Below, in pieces: positions 1 to 8,795 of a stretch of DNA of 43,860 nucleotides. The stretch is taken from the NCBI GenBank assembly GCA_027489365.1, contig JAIXZV010000063.1, forward strand, positions 1 through 43,860, given 5' to 3'. This DNA comes from Sphingomonadales bacterium (GTDB taxonomy: Bacteria; Pseudomonadota; Alphaproteobacteria; Sphingomonadales; Sphingomonadaceae). Below the pieces are notes generated by a model that did not search any database, had not been told where the DNA came from, and saw nothing but the letters and a program-made list of their open reading frames with translations. Each line of letters starts with the position of its first letter. The stretch's first letter is position 1. The position numbers and the translations under genes are program-made.

Positions 1-808
1 GCATCTGCTGACGGATCCGCGCTTCGAGATCCTGCGGCATGACGTCACGATGCCGCTCTACGTCGAAGTCGACGAGATCTATAACCTCGCCTGCCCCGCC
101 TCGCCCGTGCATTACCAGCACGATCCGGTGCAGACGACCAAGACCAGCGTGATCGGCGCGATCAACATGCTGGGCCTCGCCAAGCGCGTGAAGGCCAAGA
201 TCTTCCAGGCATCGACCAGCGAAGTCTATGGCGACCCGTCGGTCCACCCGCAGCCCGAAAGCTATTGGGGCAACGTCAATCCGATCGGCATCCGCTCCTG
301 CTACGACGAGGGCAAGCGCTGCGCCGAGACGCTGTTCTTCGACTATCACCGCCAGCATCAGGTGGAGATCAAGGTCGCGCGCATCTTCAACACCTATGGC
401 CCGCGGATGCACCCAGCCGATGGCCGCGTCGTCTCCAACTTCATTGTCCAGGCACTGAAGGGCGATCCGATCACGATCTATGGCGAAGGCAAGCAGACGC
501 GGTCGTTCTGCTATGTCGACGATCTGGTCGAGGGCTTCCTGCGCCTGATGGACACCGGGCCGGACGTGACGGGTCCGATCAACATCGGCAATCCGGTCGA
601 ATTCACGATGATCGAGCTGGCGCAGGAAGTGCTGTCGCTGACCGGTTCCAAGTCCGAGCTGGTTTATCTGCCGCTGCCGCAGGACGACCCGACGCAGCGC
701 AAGCCGGACATTTCGAATGCGAAGCAGTTCCTCAACAATTGGGAACCCAACGTGCCGCTGCGCGAAGGCCTGAAGCACACGATCGATTACTTCCGCGGTC
801 TGCGGTAA
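1..808 (+). CDS. UDP-glucuronate decarboxylase (UDP-xylose synthase), 5' end missing
   Basis: The C-terminal part of an extended SDR enzyme that converts UDP-glucuronate to UDP-xylose with bound NAD, in the cytoplasm. The frame is open from base 2, so the start and the N-terminal GxxGxxG motif lie outside the window; an ATG at 50 is internal. Visible family signatures are [21 protein letters not shown] (catalytic Ser/Thr), the YxxxK pair in [18 protein letters not shown] and the sugar-nucleotide segment [12 protein letters not shown], then [14 protein letters not shown]. These are very characteristic of the UXS family rather than of dTDP-glucose dehydratases. The visible part is about 268 codons of a usual 310-320. 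It opens the polysaccharide block and supplies pentose (or a 4-keto-pentose intermediate). A UDP-glucose dehydrogenase would be needed and is not in the window. Confidence 0.93.
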   Translation, partial: HLLTDPRFEILRHDVTMPLYVEVDEIYNLACPASPVHYQHDPVQTTKTSVIGAINMLGLAKRVKAKIFQASTSEVYGDPSVHPQPESYWGNVNPIGIRSCYDEGKRCAETLFFDYHRQHQVEIKVARIFNTYGPRMHPADGRVVSNFIVQALKGDPITIYGEGKQTRSFCYVDDLVEGFLRLMDTGPDVTGPINIGNPVEFTMIELAQEVLSLTGSKSELVYLPLPQDDPTQRKPDISNAKQFLNNWEPNVPLREGLKHTIDYFRGLR

Positions 809-822
809 GCGAGGCCGTCGCC

Positions 823-1605
823 ATGACACATCTCCCGCCGACGATCTTCCCTGCCGTCTGGCAGCCGCGTTCGGCTGCCGGTCTGGTGCGCGTAGGGCCG
901 GACGAGGATGGCGGCTATGTGATCGGCGCGGCGGCGCTGGCGCGGACCAAGCGGTTGGTATCGGGCGGCCTGTTCGACGACTGGCGCTTCGAGGCGGATT
1001 TCCAGGCGCGAACCGGGTGCGATATGGATTGCTACGATCCGTCCGTCACCCCGAAATTCTGGGCGAAGCGGTACTATGCCTATGCCAAGGCGATCGCGGC
1101 GGGCCGGACCAAGCCGCGCGATTTCCTGCGTTACCTCGAGTTCAACCGCTTCTTCGACGGGCAGCGCAACCGCCACCATCGCGCCTATTTGACCTATCCC
1201 AACTGGGGCACGGATTTGCGCGCAGCAATCGGGCCAGCAAGCGATGCCAGCGTCTTCCTGAAGATCGACATCGAAGGCAGCGAATATCGCGTGCTGCCCG
1301 ACATCATCGCGCGGCAGGATGCGATTTCCGGGTTCGTGATCGAATTCCACGATGTCGACCTGCACGTCGATCGGATTTCGCGCTTCATCGTCGATGCCGC
1401 GCCGTGGTTCTATGTCGAGCATCTGCACATCAACAATTACGGCGCGCTGGCGCCGAACGGATTGCCGACCGCGATCGAAATGAGCTTCGGGCGCGTCGAT
1501 CAAGCAGCAGGCGCTGGCACCTCGGCAGCAGCCGCCTATCCGCTTCCCGGGCTCGACGTCCCGAACAACCCGGACGCGGCGGACATCGCCTTCACTTTCG
1601 CATGA
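823..1605 (+). CDS. FkbM-like methyltransferase
   Basis: A 260-residue protein starting at ATG 823, 14 bases after the UDP-xylose synthase stop. The best signature is FLKIDIEGSEYRVLPDI around residues 146-162, which matches the conserved D-I-E-G-x-E block of FkbM-type SAM-dependent methyltransferases; FVIEFHDVD follows in the position of the usual hydrophobic strand. The N-terminal half (VGPDEDGGYVI) shows only a vague nucleotide-binding pattern, so methyl transfer is inferred from the family. In this context it could O-methylate a sugar of the repeat unit. No signal peptide or membrane segment is seen. A much longer frame through this region overlaps the preceding gene and is not credible upstream of 823. 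Confidence 0.7.
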   Translation: MTHLPPTIFPAVWQPRSAAGLVRVGPDEDGGYVIGAAALARTKRLVSGGLFDDWRFEADFQARTGCDMDCYDPSVTPKFWAKRYYAYAKAIAAGRTKPRDFLRYLEFNRFFDGQRNRHHRAYLTYPNWGTDLRAAIGPASDASVFLKIDIEGSEYRVLPDIIARQDAISGFVIEFHDVDLHVDRISRFIVDAAPWFYVEHLHINNYGALAPNGLPTAIEMSFGRVDQAAGAGTSAAAAYPLPGLDVPNNPDAADIAFTFA

Positions 1606-1636
1606 TGCGACGCGATTACCGTATCGCCCGGCGCTG

Positions 1637-3106
1637 ATGTCGACGGGACGCAATTTCGCGGTCAATCTGGGCGGCAATCTGCTCGGGCTGGTGCTGTTCG
1701 CGGCATTGACCCCGGTGTATCTGCACGCCATCGGGCCTGAGCGGTATGGCGTGGTCGCCGTGATCCTGTCGCTGTCGACCTATGTCGCCACCTTCAATTT
1801 CGGGATGGGGCCAGCGCTCACCTATTTCGTGTCGGGCGAATTGCAGGACGACATCGCCGCGCAATCCGAGGCCTATTGGTCGGCGATGGCATTGAGCCTG
1901 CCGATCGGATTGATCGCCAGCGTCATCATCTTCGGGTTACTACCCTTGGGCCTCGCCGAATTGATGCACCTCAGCCCCGCGATCCGCCAGGAGATGCGCG
2001 GTGCGGTCGTGCCGCTGGTCGGGATCGGCCTGTGCATCGTGCTGGCCTCGAACGCGCGCGGCGTGTGGAACGGACGCCACGCGTTCCTGACGCTGGCGAT
2101 CTTCTCGTCGATCGACACGGTGCTGACCATCTTGCTGCCGGTGTTGACGGCGGTGTTCGTGTCGAACGAGATTTCCGCCTTGCTCTACGCCACGCTTACC
2201 GCCCGTGTCGTGATCCTGCTGTCCGCGATGGGTGTATCCTCCTGGCGCATGTTTCAGCACCGCTTGCCGCGCATGTCGCTGCGTCGCATACGCATGATGC
2301 TCGGCTATGGCGGCTGGGTGTCGCTTGGCACTTTGGTGGAGACGGTTGTGTCGTCGGCCGATCGCCTGATTCTGGGCACGGTCAGCGGCGCGGCGCAGAT
2401 CGCGCTCTACAGCATTCCGCTGTCGGTTACCTCGCGATCGATGACGATCCCGCTCAGCTTGCTCTCGGTCATCTTCCCGAAGCTGGTCGGCTCGGAAGGC
2501 GATCGCGAGCAAGCGTTGCTGTCCAAGACGATCCGCTTCGTGCTGTTGTTGACGCCGGGTTACGTGCTCGTGGCGGCGGTCGCCGCGCCGCTGCTGCGCT
2601 ACTGGATCTCGCCAAGCTTCGCCGACAGCGCGACGTGGAGCCTGCAGATCCTGACGCTGGCTCTGTGGATCGAGGCGATTTCGGCGATCTATTTCTTCCA
2701 GCTCAACGCACGCGGCAATGCGCGCGCGAATTTCCTGATCGTACTGGTCGTTAGCGCGCCCTATGTCGCGATGCTGCTGGTGGGCGCATGGCTATATGGG
2801 GCAGCGGGCGTTGCATTCGCCTATCTTGTTCGAAACACGCTGCTCTTGGTCGGGCGGGGCGTTTTTGCCGAGATCCGCCGCGACGATTTGCGCGTGATCG
2901 CCATCAACGTCGCCCCGCTGCTGCTGGGCGTCCTGGTGGCGCCGCATCAATGGGGCGGGATGACGATGCTCTCGGTCGCAGCCGCGGCGCTCGCGGTTTT
3001 GCTGTCGCTGATCGCGTGTCTGTGGACGCGCCCGCATGATTTGAAGGAGATGGCGCTGGGCATGATTCCCGGTCGTTTCCAGCGCACCCCGGACGCCAGC
3101 CTGTGA
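1637..3106 (+). CDS. Wzx-type polysaccharide repeat-unit flippase
   Basis: A 489-residue polytopic membrane protein with about 12-14 hydrophobic helices spread over the whole length. The opening NFAVNLGGNLLGLVLFAALTP and the segment ISALLYATLTARVVILL are typical of the MATE-like flippase superfamily that moves undecaprenyl-linked oligosaccharides across the inner membrane. Cationic interhelical residues (ADRLILGTVSGAAQIALYSI) are in the usual place. The length fits Wzx (about 400-500). The start ATG 1637 lies 31 bases after the methyltransferase stop, and the 3' end overlaps the next gene by 4 bases (GTGA), suggesting translational coupling. Substrate specificity cannot be read from the sequence. 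Confidence 0.85.
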   Translation: MSTGRNFAVNLGGNLLGLVLFAALTPVYLHAIGPERYGVVAVILSLSTYVATFNFGMGPALTYFVSGELQDDIAAQSEAYWSAMALSLPIGLIASVIIFGLLPLGLAELMHLSPAIRQEMRGAVVPLVGIGLCIVLASNARGVWNGRHAFLTLAIFSSIDTVLTILLPVLTAVFVSNEISALLYATLTARVVILLSAMGVSSWRMFQHRLPRMSLRRIRMMLGYGGWVSLGTLVETVVSSADRLILGTVSGAAQIALYSIPLSVTSRSMTIPLSLLSVIFPKLVGSEGDREQALLSKTIRFVLLLTPGYVLVAAVAAPLLRYWISPSFADSATWSLQILTLALWIEAISAIYFFQLNARGNARANFLIVLVVSAPYVAMLLVGAWLYGAAGVAFAYLVRNTLLLVGRGVFAEIRRDDLRVIAINVAPLLLGVLVAPHQWGGMTMLSVAAAALAVLLSLIACLWTRPHDLKEMALGMIPGRFQRTPDASL

Positions 3107-4233
3107 GCGCGGCTGCAACCACACCAGCCGTCGCGCTCTACGTCGGTGGCTTCGAAGCGATCGGCGGGATCGAGGCGTGCTTTCAGGACCTTGCGATCGC
3201 GTTGGCCAAGCAACCGGTGGATCTCGCGCTGTTCGCCTGGGCGACCGATCTGCCGCAATTGCGGACGATCGCGCAGAGCGGGGTGACGGTGTATCGCAGT
3301 GGCCTGCGTCGCGGGTCACAGTGGCGCTTGCCCGATCATGCGTTGTTCTGGCGGCATGGCGCGAAACTGAAGGACATGGACACGATCGTGCTCGGCAAGT
3401 TTCCGCCGCCCGCGACGCTGCGGCGGATGCGCGCGATCGGCGGTCGGAACCGGGGTCGGCGGGCCGAACTGCAATACATCACTGCTTACCGCCCATCGGA
3501 AATGTGGGGTGCCACCCTGCCCGGCTACATTGCCGAAAGCATCGACACGATGATCGTGCAGAGCCCCGATTTCACCGCCGATTTGCGCGCGATGGGCTTT
3601 GCCGGGCGGATCGTCGACGTGCCGTATCTCCCGCCAATGGCCCCGACGACCCCGGCGTATGAGCCCGCAGCGGACCGTATCTGTCGGCTCGGCTTCCTCG
3701 GGCGCTTCGTGCCGCAGAAGAACCTGTTCTATCTGCTCGACATCATCGCCGCGCTGTCGGGCACGAAAATCGAACTGCACATGTTCGGCGAGGGCGAACA
3801 TGACGCGCGGCTGCGCTCGGATGTCGCGGCGCGCGGCTTGCCGGTGGTCTTTCACGGGGCAGTGCCGCGCGAAGCCGTGCCCGGTGCGATCGATTCGTGT
3901 GACATCTTCCTCAATCCGTCGGTCAGCGAGGGGCAATGTCTCGTCGCGCTCGAAGTGCTGAGCCGCGGCCGCCCGTTTCTTGCCTCCGCCGTCGGTGCCA
4001 TCCCGCAGATTCTGGCGCGCGGCCGGTTCGGCGTGGTGCTGCCGCTTGACGATGCCGCTGCCGCAGCTGCTGTCATTGACCAGACGATCGCCGAGTGGCG
4101 CACAGGCGCCTGGACCCCCGCGGCGGTTGCGGACGATTATCGCCGCGCGTATCGCACCGACGCAATTCTGCAGACTTATTTCGACCTCTTTACCGGCGTA
4201 GGCCGTACCGACGGAGCGGCAAGCGTATCATGA
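3103..4233 (+). CDS. Glycosyltransferase family 4
   Basis: A 376-residue GT-B fold enzyme starting at GTG 3103, overlapping the flippase stop by 4 bases. The N-terminal half carries VALYVGGFEAIGGIEACF (the GG loop that usually opens GT4 enzymes). The C-terminal half has LGRFVPQKNLFYLLD and the donor-binding E-x7-E motif in SEGQCLVALE, followed by the usual proline/glycine-rich turn. It is expected to add one sugar from a nucleotide donor, with retention of configuration, to the growing lipid-linked repeat on the cytoplasmic face of the inner membrane. The donor and acceptor are unknown. The stop overlaps the next glycosyltransferase by 4 bases (ATGA). Confidence 0.85.
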   Translation: MSAAATTPAVALYVGGFEAIGGIEACFQDLAIALAKQPVDLALFAWATDLPQLRTIAQSGVTVYRSGLRRGSQWRLPDHALFWRHGAKLKDMDTIVLGKFPPPATLRRMRAIGGRNRGRRAELQYITAYRPSEMWGATLPGYIAESIDTMIVQSPDFTADLRAMGFAGRIVDVPYLPPMAPTTPAYEPAADRICRLGFLGRFVPQKNLFYLLDIIAALSGTKIELHMFGEGEHDARLRSDVAARGLPVVFHGAVPREAVPGAIDSCDIFLNPSVSEGQCLVALEVLSRGRPFLASAVGAIPQILARGRFGVVLPLDDAAAAAAVIDQTIAEWRTGAWTPAAVADDYRRAYRTDAILQTYFDLFTGVGRTDGAASVS

Positions 4234-5306
4234 AGCTTTTGCTGGTTGGCTATCTGCACAGCGAAGGCGGGGTGAAGAATCACACGTTGTGGCTCGCCCG
4301 CGGTCTGGCCGCGCGCGGGCACGCCGTAACCGTGGCGACACCCGGGCCGATCGGGACCGAACCCTACGATCTGCCGCAGGAAGACACGGTGCAGATCGTC
4401 AATGTCGAAACGATCGGTCAGGTCCTGCGCGGTTACCCCATCGGCACGCCCGAAGCGTTCGATTGCGCGGTGGTGGTCGGCACCGGCTGGAAATCGATGC
4501 TCGGGCCGCTGCTCAACCGTCGCATCAGGAAGCGCGTGTTTTTCGATTTTATGAGCGGCGCCCGCAACGGCCGGATCGATCCCCGGATGCTGGTGCATTA
4601 CGGCTATGACGCGCTCGTCGGGCAAGGGCGACCGGTCGAGGCGCTGTTCAAGGAGAGTTTCGGCTGGAAAGGCCCAAGCGTCACGATCCCGGCGCTGTCC
4701 GATCCGCTCGAACTCGTCGCCGATCTCACGCTGCCGCCGAGGACGGTACCGCCGCGCGGCACGTTGAAGGCGTGCTATTTCGGACGCCTTACCCCCCACA
4801 AGGGTCTCGGCTGGCTGATCGAACGCTGGGATACGGTCGGACAGGACATCGCGACGCTCGATATCTGGGGCACCGGGCCGCAAGATTCCGAGCTACGCGC
4901 GATGATCGCGGCGCGCGGACTGGATGATCGGATTCGCTTGTGCGGGCGCTTCCCCGGCGGGGCCGATTATGCCGCCTTGTTGCAGACGTACGATCTTGAA
5001 GTCCTCCCCACCTATGGCGCGGAAGGCGCACCGCTGGTGCTGCTCGAGGCGATGGCGTGCGGCGTGCCGTTCGTCGCCAACGGTGTCGGCGGAATTCCGG
5101 ATTACGGCAACGCGGATTGCCGCATCACCAGCGGCGATCTCGATGAATTCCTGCCCGCGCTGCGATCGCTGGCGAATGCGCTCTACGCGGGCGAGATCGA
5201 TCATGCGCGATTGCAGCGCCACTATCTCGAACATTTCTCGTACAAGGCGCTGTGCGACCGGTGGGAGGCGTTCCTGCTGGATCTGGTCGGGGAGAAACGC
5301 GCATGA
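4230..5306 (+). CDS. Glycosyltransferase family 4
   Basis: A 358-residue protein. The start ATG 4230 (MKLLLVGYLHSEGGVKNHT) is chosen because it overlaps the previous stop as ATGA and begins a classic GT4 first strand with the acceptor-side GG loop; the frame stays open further upstream but that part reads inside the preceding gene. Visible motifs are CYFGRLTPHKGLGWLIE, and LPTYGAEGAPLVLLEAMACG with the E-x7-E donor motif. It probably adds one repeat-unit sugar at the inner membrane. The 3' end overlaps the gmd start (ATGA), so the three genes look translationally coupled. The sugar specificity is unknown. Confidence 0.85.
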   Translation: MKLLLVGYLHSEGGVKNHTLWLARGLAARGHAVTVATPGPIGTEPYDLPQEDTVQIVNVETIGQVLRGYPIGTPEAFDCAVVVGTGWKSMLGPLLNRRIRKRVFFDFMSGARNGRIDPRMLVHYGYDALVGQGRPVEALFKESFGWKGPSVTIPALSDPLELVADLTLPPRTVPPRGTLKACYFGRLTPHKGLGWLIERWDTVGQDIATLDIWGTGPQDSELRAMIAARGLDDRIRLCGRFPGGADYAALLQTYDLEVLPTYGAEGAPLVLLEAMACGVPFVANGVGGIPDYGNADCRITSGDLDEFLPALRSLANALYAGEIDHARLQRHYLEHFSYKALCDRWEAFLLDLVGEKRA

Positions 5307-6286
5307 CCAAGGCCGTCATTACCGGCATCACCGGCCAAGACGGGTCGTATCTGGCCGAACTGCTGCTGCAAAAGGGCTATGAAGTCCACGGCATCGTGCG
5401 CCGCGCGAGCCTGATCCAGCGGCCCCGGCTCGATCATCTGACCGGCGATGTCGCGGTCTATAACCAGCGGCTGTTCCTGCATTATTGCGATCTCGACGAT
5501 GTGACGACGCTGCGGCGGCTGCTGCTGTCGATTCAGCCGACCGAACTCTATCACCTCGCCGGGCAGAGCCATGTCGGGCTGAGCTTCGAAATCCCCGAAT
5601 CGACGTGCCAGTTCACCGCGATGGGCACGCTGCAAATCCTGGAAATCGTGCGCGACCTCCCGACGCCGCCGCGTTTCCTGAATGTCGGGTCGAGCGAATT
5701 GTTCGGCAATGCCGCGCACAGCCCGCAGGATGAGGATACGCCGTTCCGCCCGATCACACCGTACGGTGTCGCCAAGGCCTTCGCGGTCGATATGGTGCGC
5801 GTCTATCGGCAGGCGTTCGGGCTCTTTTGCGTCAACGCGATTTGCTACAATCACGAATCGCCACGGCGCGGCGAGAGCTTCGTGACGCGCAAGATTACCA
5901 AGGCTGCGGCACGGATCGCGACGGAAGGCGGGCCCAAACTGCAGCTCGGCGCGCTCTCAGCGACCCGCGATTGGGGCTATGCGCCCGAATATGTCGAGGC
6001 GATGTGGCGGATGATGAACGCTGAGACGCCCCAGGATCTGGTGCTCGCGACCGGTGTTTCCACATCGGTCGGCGCGTTTCTCGAACATGCCTTCGCCCAT
6101 GTCGGGCTCGACTGGCGCGCGCATGTCGAGGTCGACGAACGGTTCCTGCGCCCAGCCGACGCCGCCGCCCTGGTCGGCAATGCCAGCCGCGCCGCCGACG
6201 CGATCGGATGGCGCGCGCAGACCGATGTCGCCGCGCTCGCGCGGCTGATGGTCGATGCCGATCTGGCGGCGATCCGCGCAAACTAA
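5303..6286 (+). CDS. gmd: GDP-mannose 4,6-dehydratase
   Basis: A 327-residue extended SDR enzyme converting GDP-D-mannose to GDP-4-keto-6-deoxy-D-mannose. It opens with TKAVITGITGQDGSYLAELL, the Gmd form of the GxxGxxG motif, then GYEVHGIVRRAS. The hallmark GQSHVGLSFEIP, the catalytic SSELFGNA, the YxxxK in TPYGVAKAF and the NHESPRRGESFVTRKIT block that separates Gmd from other dehydratases are all present. The start ATG 5303 overlaps the previous stop (ATGA). Gmd feeds GDP-L-fucose (with GDP-fucose synthase) or GDP-D-rhamnose (with Rmd), but neither is clearly recognisable nearby; the reductase at 15377 is the only candidate and its placement favours a CDP substrate. Confidence 0.95.
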   Translation: MTKAVITGITGQDGSYLAELLLQKGYEVHGIVRRASLIQRPRLDHLTGDVAVYNQRLFLHYCDLDDVTTLRRLLLSIQPTELYHLAGQSHVGLSFEIPESTCQFTAMGTLQILEIVRDLPTPPRFLNVGSSELFGNAAHSPQDEDTPFRPITPYGVAKAFAVDMVRVYRQAFGLFCVNAICYNHESPRRGESFVTRKITKAAARIATEGGPKLQLGALSATRDWGYAPEYVEAMWRMMNAETPQDLVLATGVSTSVGAFLEHAFAHVGLDWRAHVEVDERFLRPADAAALVGNASRAADAIGWRAQTDVAALARLMVDADLAAIRAN

Positions 6287-6345
6287 GCCTCGCCGCCGCA
6301 GCGCTTTTTCGCTAGGCGTTGGCAAGACCTGACGATCGGTGCCGC

Positions 6346-7638
6346 ATGTCCGTTGAATTGACCATTCTCACAGGGCTGATCGCTCTGCTCGCGCTGCTCG
6401 CGCTGCTGCGCCCAGCCACGCTGTTCGCCTATCCGGTGGCGGGTTCGCTGCTGATGTGGGTTTTTCTGCTGCCCCAGGCCTGGCGCATCGAATCCAGCGG
6501 CGATTTGAACGATTTCGAGCCGACGCTGACGTGGAACTACATGATCCTCTGCATGATCATGACAGCCGTCGGCTTTTGGGCAGGCGGCATCCGCGCCGCC
6601 GTTGCGGGGCGCAACGATCTGGCCTCGCTCAGGGAACGATACGATTTCGACAAGCTCCTGAAGGGTGCCGTGGCTCTTGTCGTGATCGGCGGCATCGCGC
6701 AGTTTTTGCTGCAACGCGAGGTTGCGACGATGCAGGCTGGCGATTTGTTTACCGGTGCGGTTGCGTTCTACGTGATGATGACCGCGCTGTTGATTTACGG
6801 TGCCAGTCTTGGTTGGCTGTTGTACTTGTATACGGGTGATAAAAAGGCCCTTGCGCTGGCTTTGATCGGACTGGCCGTTACCGCACCGACGATTCTGCTG
6901 GCGGCACGGCGGGAGTTGAGCTTCACCGTTGTTTCGATCATTTTCTTAGGGCTTTGGTTCGTCAAGAAGAAAGCGATCAGCCGCGTACTTTTGATACCGC
7001 TGGTGTTTGCCGGTGCGATTCTCGTCAACCAAGCGGGCGCGATTCGCGGCTATATCGTCAAAGAAGATTCGACGCTGATCGGCGCGCTTTCCGCAGATGA
7101 TCTTAACGACACATCGCGTAACAAAAACAATTATGACGAAATGGCAAGCGGCGTTTCCGACATTGCGATTACATCCTGGTCTGATCGATACAGCTTTCTT
7201 GCGCCCTATTATAACACGATCATCCAGCTCTATGTCCCGGCGTTTATTGTCGGCCATGACCTAAAAGACAGCTTGAAGGCCGACGAAGACGAATCTGCTG
7301 ACACCTATTCCAAATATTTTGCAAATGGCGCGACACGAACCGGATTTGCGGACTCGTTTCAGGCATTCCACTATTTTGGATGCATCATCTTTTTTGCAAT
7401 TTCCTACTTTATGGGCGTTTTGTGGAAGCGCGCAAATTCCGGCGACATCCTTTCGCAGCTTTACTACATTATTTTGCTCGCCGCCGGCCTGAAGGTCTTT
7501 ACCGAATCGACGAGTATTTTCTTTGGCGTTTTGCCACTGATGGTCGGCTCTACCTATGCCGTTTTCCGCTACGCACGGCGCCCGAGGAAGGCGGAAGCCA
7601 AGCTCCTGCCGGGTGCGGTGCAGCGTCGCGCCTCCTGA
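6346..7638 (+). CDS. Polytopic membrane protein, candidate Wzy-type repeat-unit polymerase
   Basis: A 430-residue protein with about ten hydrophobic segments, starting with TILTGLIALLALLALL. The start ATG 6346 is preferred; an in-frame TTG at 6319 would add nine polar residues. There is a long hydrophilic stretch at about residues 230-330 that could be the periplasmic loop typical of O-antigen polymerases. No conserved short motif proves the function; the call rests on topology, length and place among glycosyltransferases. Base composition is visibly poorer in G+C from about 6830 to 7560 than in the flanking genes, with more A/T-ending codons, as is common for polymerase genes and suggests exchange. 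It is separated from gmd by 59 bases, so coupling is broken here. Confidence 0.65.
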   Translation: MSVELTILTGLIALLALLALLRPATLFAYPVAGSLLMWVFLLPQAWRIESSGDLNDFEPTLTWNYMILCMIMTAVGFWAGGIRAAVAGRNDLASLRERYDFDKLLKGAVALVVIGGIAQFLLQREVATMQAGDLFTGAVAFYVMMTALLIYGASLGWLLYLYTGDKKALALALIGLAVTAPTILLAARRELSFTVVSIIFLGLWFVKKKAISRVLLIPLVFAGAILVNQAGAIRGYIVKEDSTLIGALSADDLNDTSRNKNNYDEMASGVSDIAITSWSDRYSFLAPYYNTIIQLYVPAFIVGHDLKDSLKADEDESADTYSKYFANGATRTGFADSFQAFHYFGCIIFFAISYFMGVLWKRANSGDILSQLYYIILLAAGLKVFTESTSIFFGVLPLMVGSTYAVFRYARRPRKAEAKLLPGAVQRRAS

Positions 7639-7657
7639 GCGCGAGCGGTTCGGCGGC

Positions 7658-8710
7658 ATGATTGCGTTCCTGGACGTCAACACTATCTGGCGTCGCAAGT
7701 TTGCGGACGCGCTGAGCCGACGGTCGGGTGCGGCGTTGCTGCTGGCGCCATCGTCGGGAGCCACCCCGCAGCCCGACCCTGCAGTAATTCCCGTTCGCTT
7801 GCCCAGGGGATGGGCCGGTGTGTTGTCGTGGATCGGGATGCCGATGCTGCTGCGGCGTATCGCGCGGCTGGCCGATTCAGGTGGCGGCGCAGCCACGATC
7901 GTCGTCACCACCCCGCATTATCTGCCGCTCGCCCGCCGCGCTGCCGGTCAGAGCGCGATCGTCTATTATTGCTCCGACGATTACCGGTCTTATGCCGGAT
8001 GGGACGCGGCGCGGATGGCGCGCGACGAGGCGGCACTATGCCGGATCGCGAGCCTGTCGATCTTCGTGAGCGAAGCGTTGCGCGCGCGCGCCGTCAGCGA
8101 ATATGCGCTCGACCCGGCGAAGACGCGCGTGTCCCCCAATGCGACCGAGCCGCGCTTTGCTGAACCATCTGCGAAACCGGCTGGTGTCGCGGCCCTCCCC
8201 GGCCCCATCTTCGGCGCGGCGGGTGTCCTCAACACGCGGATCGATCTCGATTTCCTCGCCGCCGTCGCCGCCGACCCGCGCGTCGGGTCGCTTGCCTTGG
8301 TCGGGCCGGTCGAGGCCGCGCTAGAGGAAAATCCCACGCTGGCGCGCCTGCGCGCGGACCCGAAGGTGCATTTCTTCGGCGCGCAGCCGCATGGCGATAT
8401 GCCGCAATGGATGGCGGCGTTCGATGTCGCGGTGATCCCCTATGCGGCGACGCCGTTCAATCGCTTCTGTTCGCCGATGCGGCTGTACGATCATCTCGCG
8501 ATCGGCCAGCCGATCATCGCCACGCCGCATTGCGACCAGATCGCGACCCGCGTCGAGGTGGTGACCGGCGACATCGCCGCGGTGCCCGCGCTGGTCGATG
8601 CCGCGCTCGACACGCTGAAAGGGGGCCGCATCCAGCGGATCGAGACCTGGGACGACCGCATCGATGCACTGGCGAAAAGCCCGGTTGCCGGGTTGGCCTT
8701 TCCCCAATAG
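7658..8710 (+). CDS. Glycosyltransferase (GT-B fold, group 1-like)
   Basis: A 350-residue protein starting at ATG 7658, 19 bases after the polymerase candidate; an earlier in-frame start overlaps that gene and is unlikely. It begins IAFLDVNTIWRRKFADALS, has IVVTTPHYLPLA and YYCSDDYRSYAGW, a pattern seen in GT4-related sugar transferases of polysaccharide loci, and ends its donor domain with PFNRFCSPMRLYDHLAIGQ followed by IIATPHC. The E-x7-E motif is replaced by the SPMRLYDHL form. It is expected to work on the lipid-linked repeat at the inner membrane; specificity is unknown. G+C returns to the high local level here. Confidence 0.75.
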   Translation: MIAFLDVNTIWRRKFADALSRRSGAALLLAPSSGATPQPDPAVIPVRLPRGWAGVLSWIGMPMLLRRIARLADSGGGAATIVVTTPHYLPLARRAAGQSAIVYYCSDDYRSYAGWDAARMARDEAALCRIASLSIFVSEALRARAVSEYALDPAKTRVSPNATEPRFAEPSAKPAGVAALPGPIFGAAGVLNTRIDLDFLAAVAADPRVGSLALVGPVEAALEENPTLARLRADPKVHFFGAQPHGDMPQWMAAFDVAVIPYAATPFNRFCSPMRLYDHLAIGQPIIATPHCDQIATRVEVVTGDIAAVPALVDAALDTLKGGRIQRIETWDDRIDALAKSPVAGLAFPQ

Positions 8711-8795
8711 AAGCGCCGTTCAGCAGGAACGTGCTCTACTTGCCCGGGATCTGCGCCCTGTCATTCCAGGCATTCGACGAAGGAAGCCACGCTCC

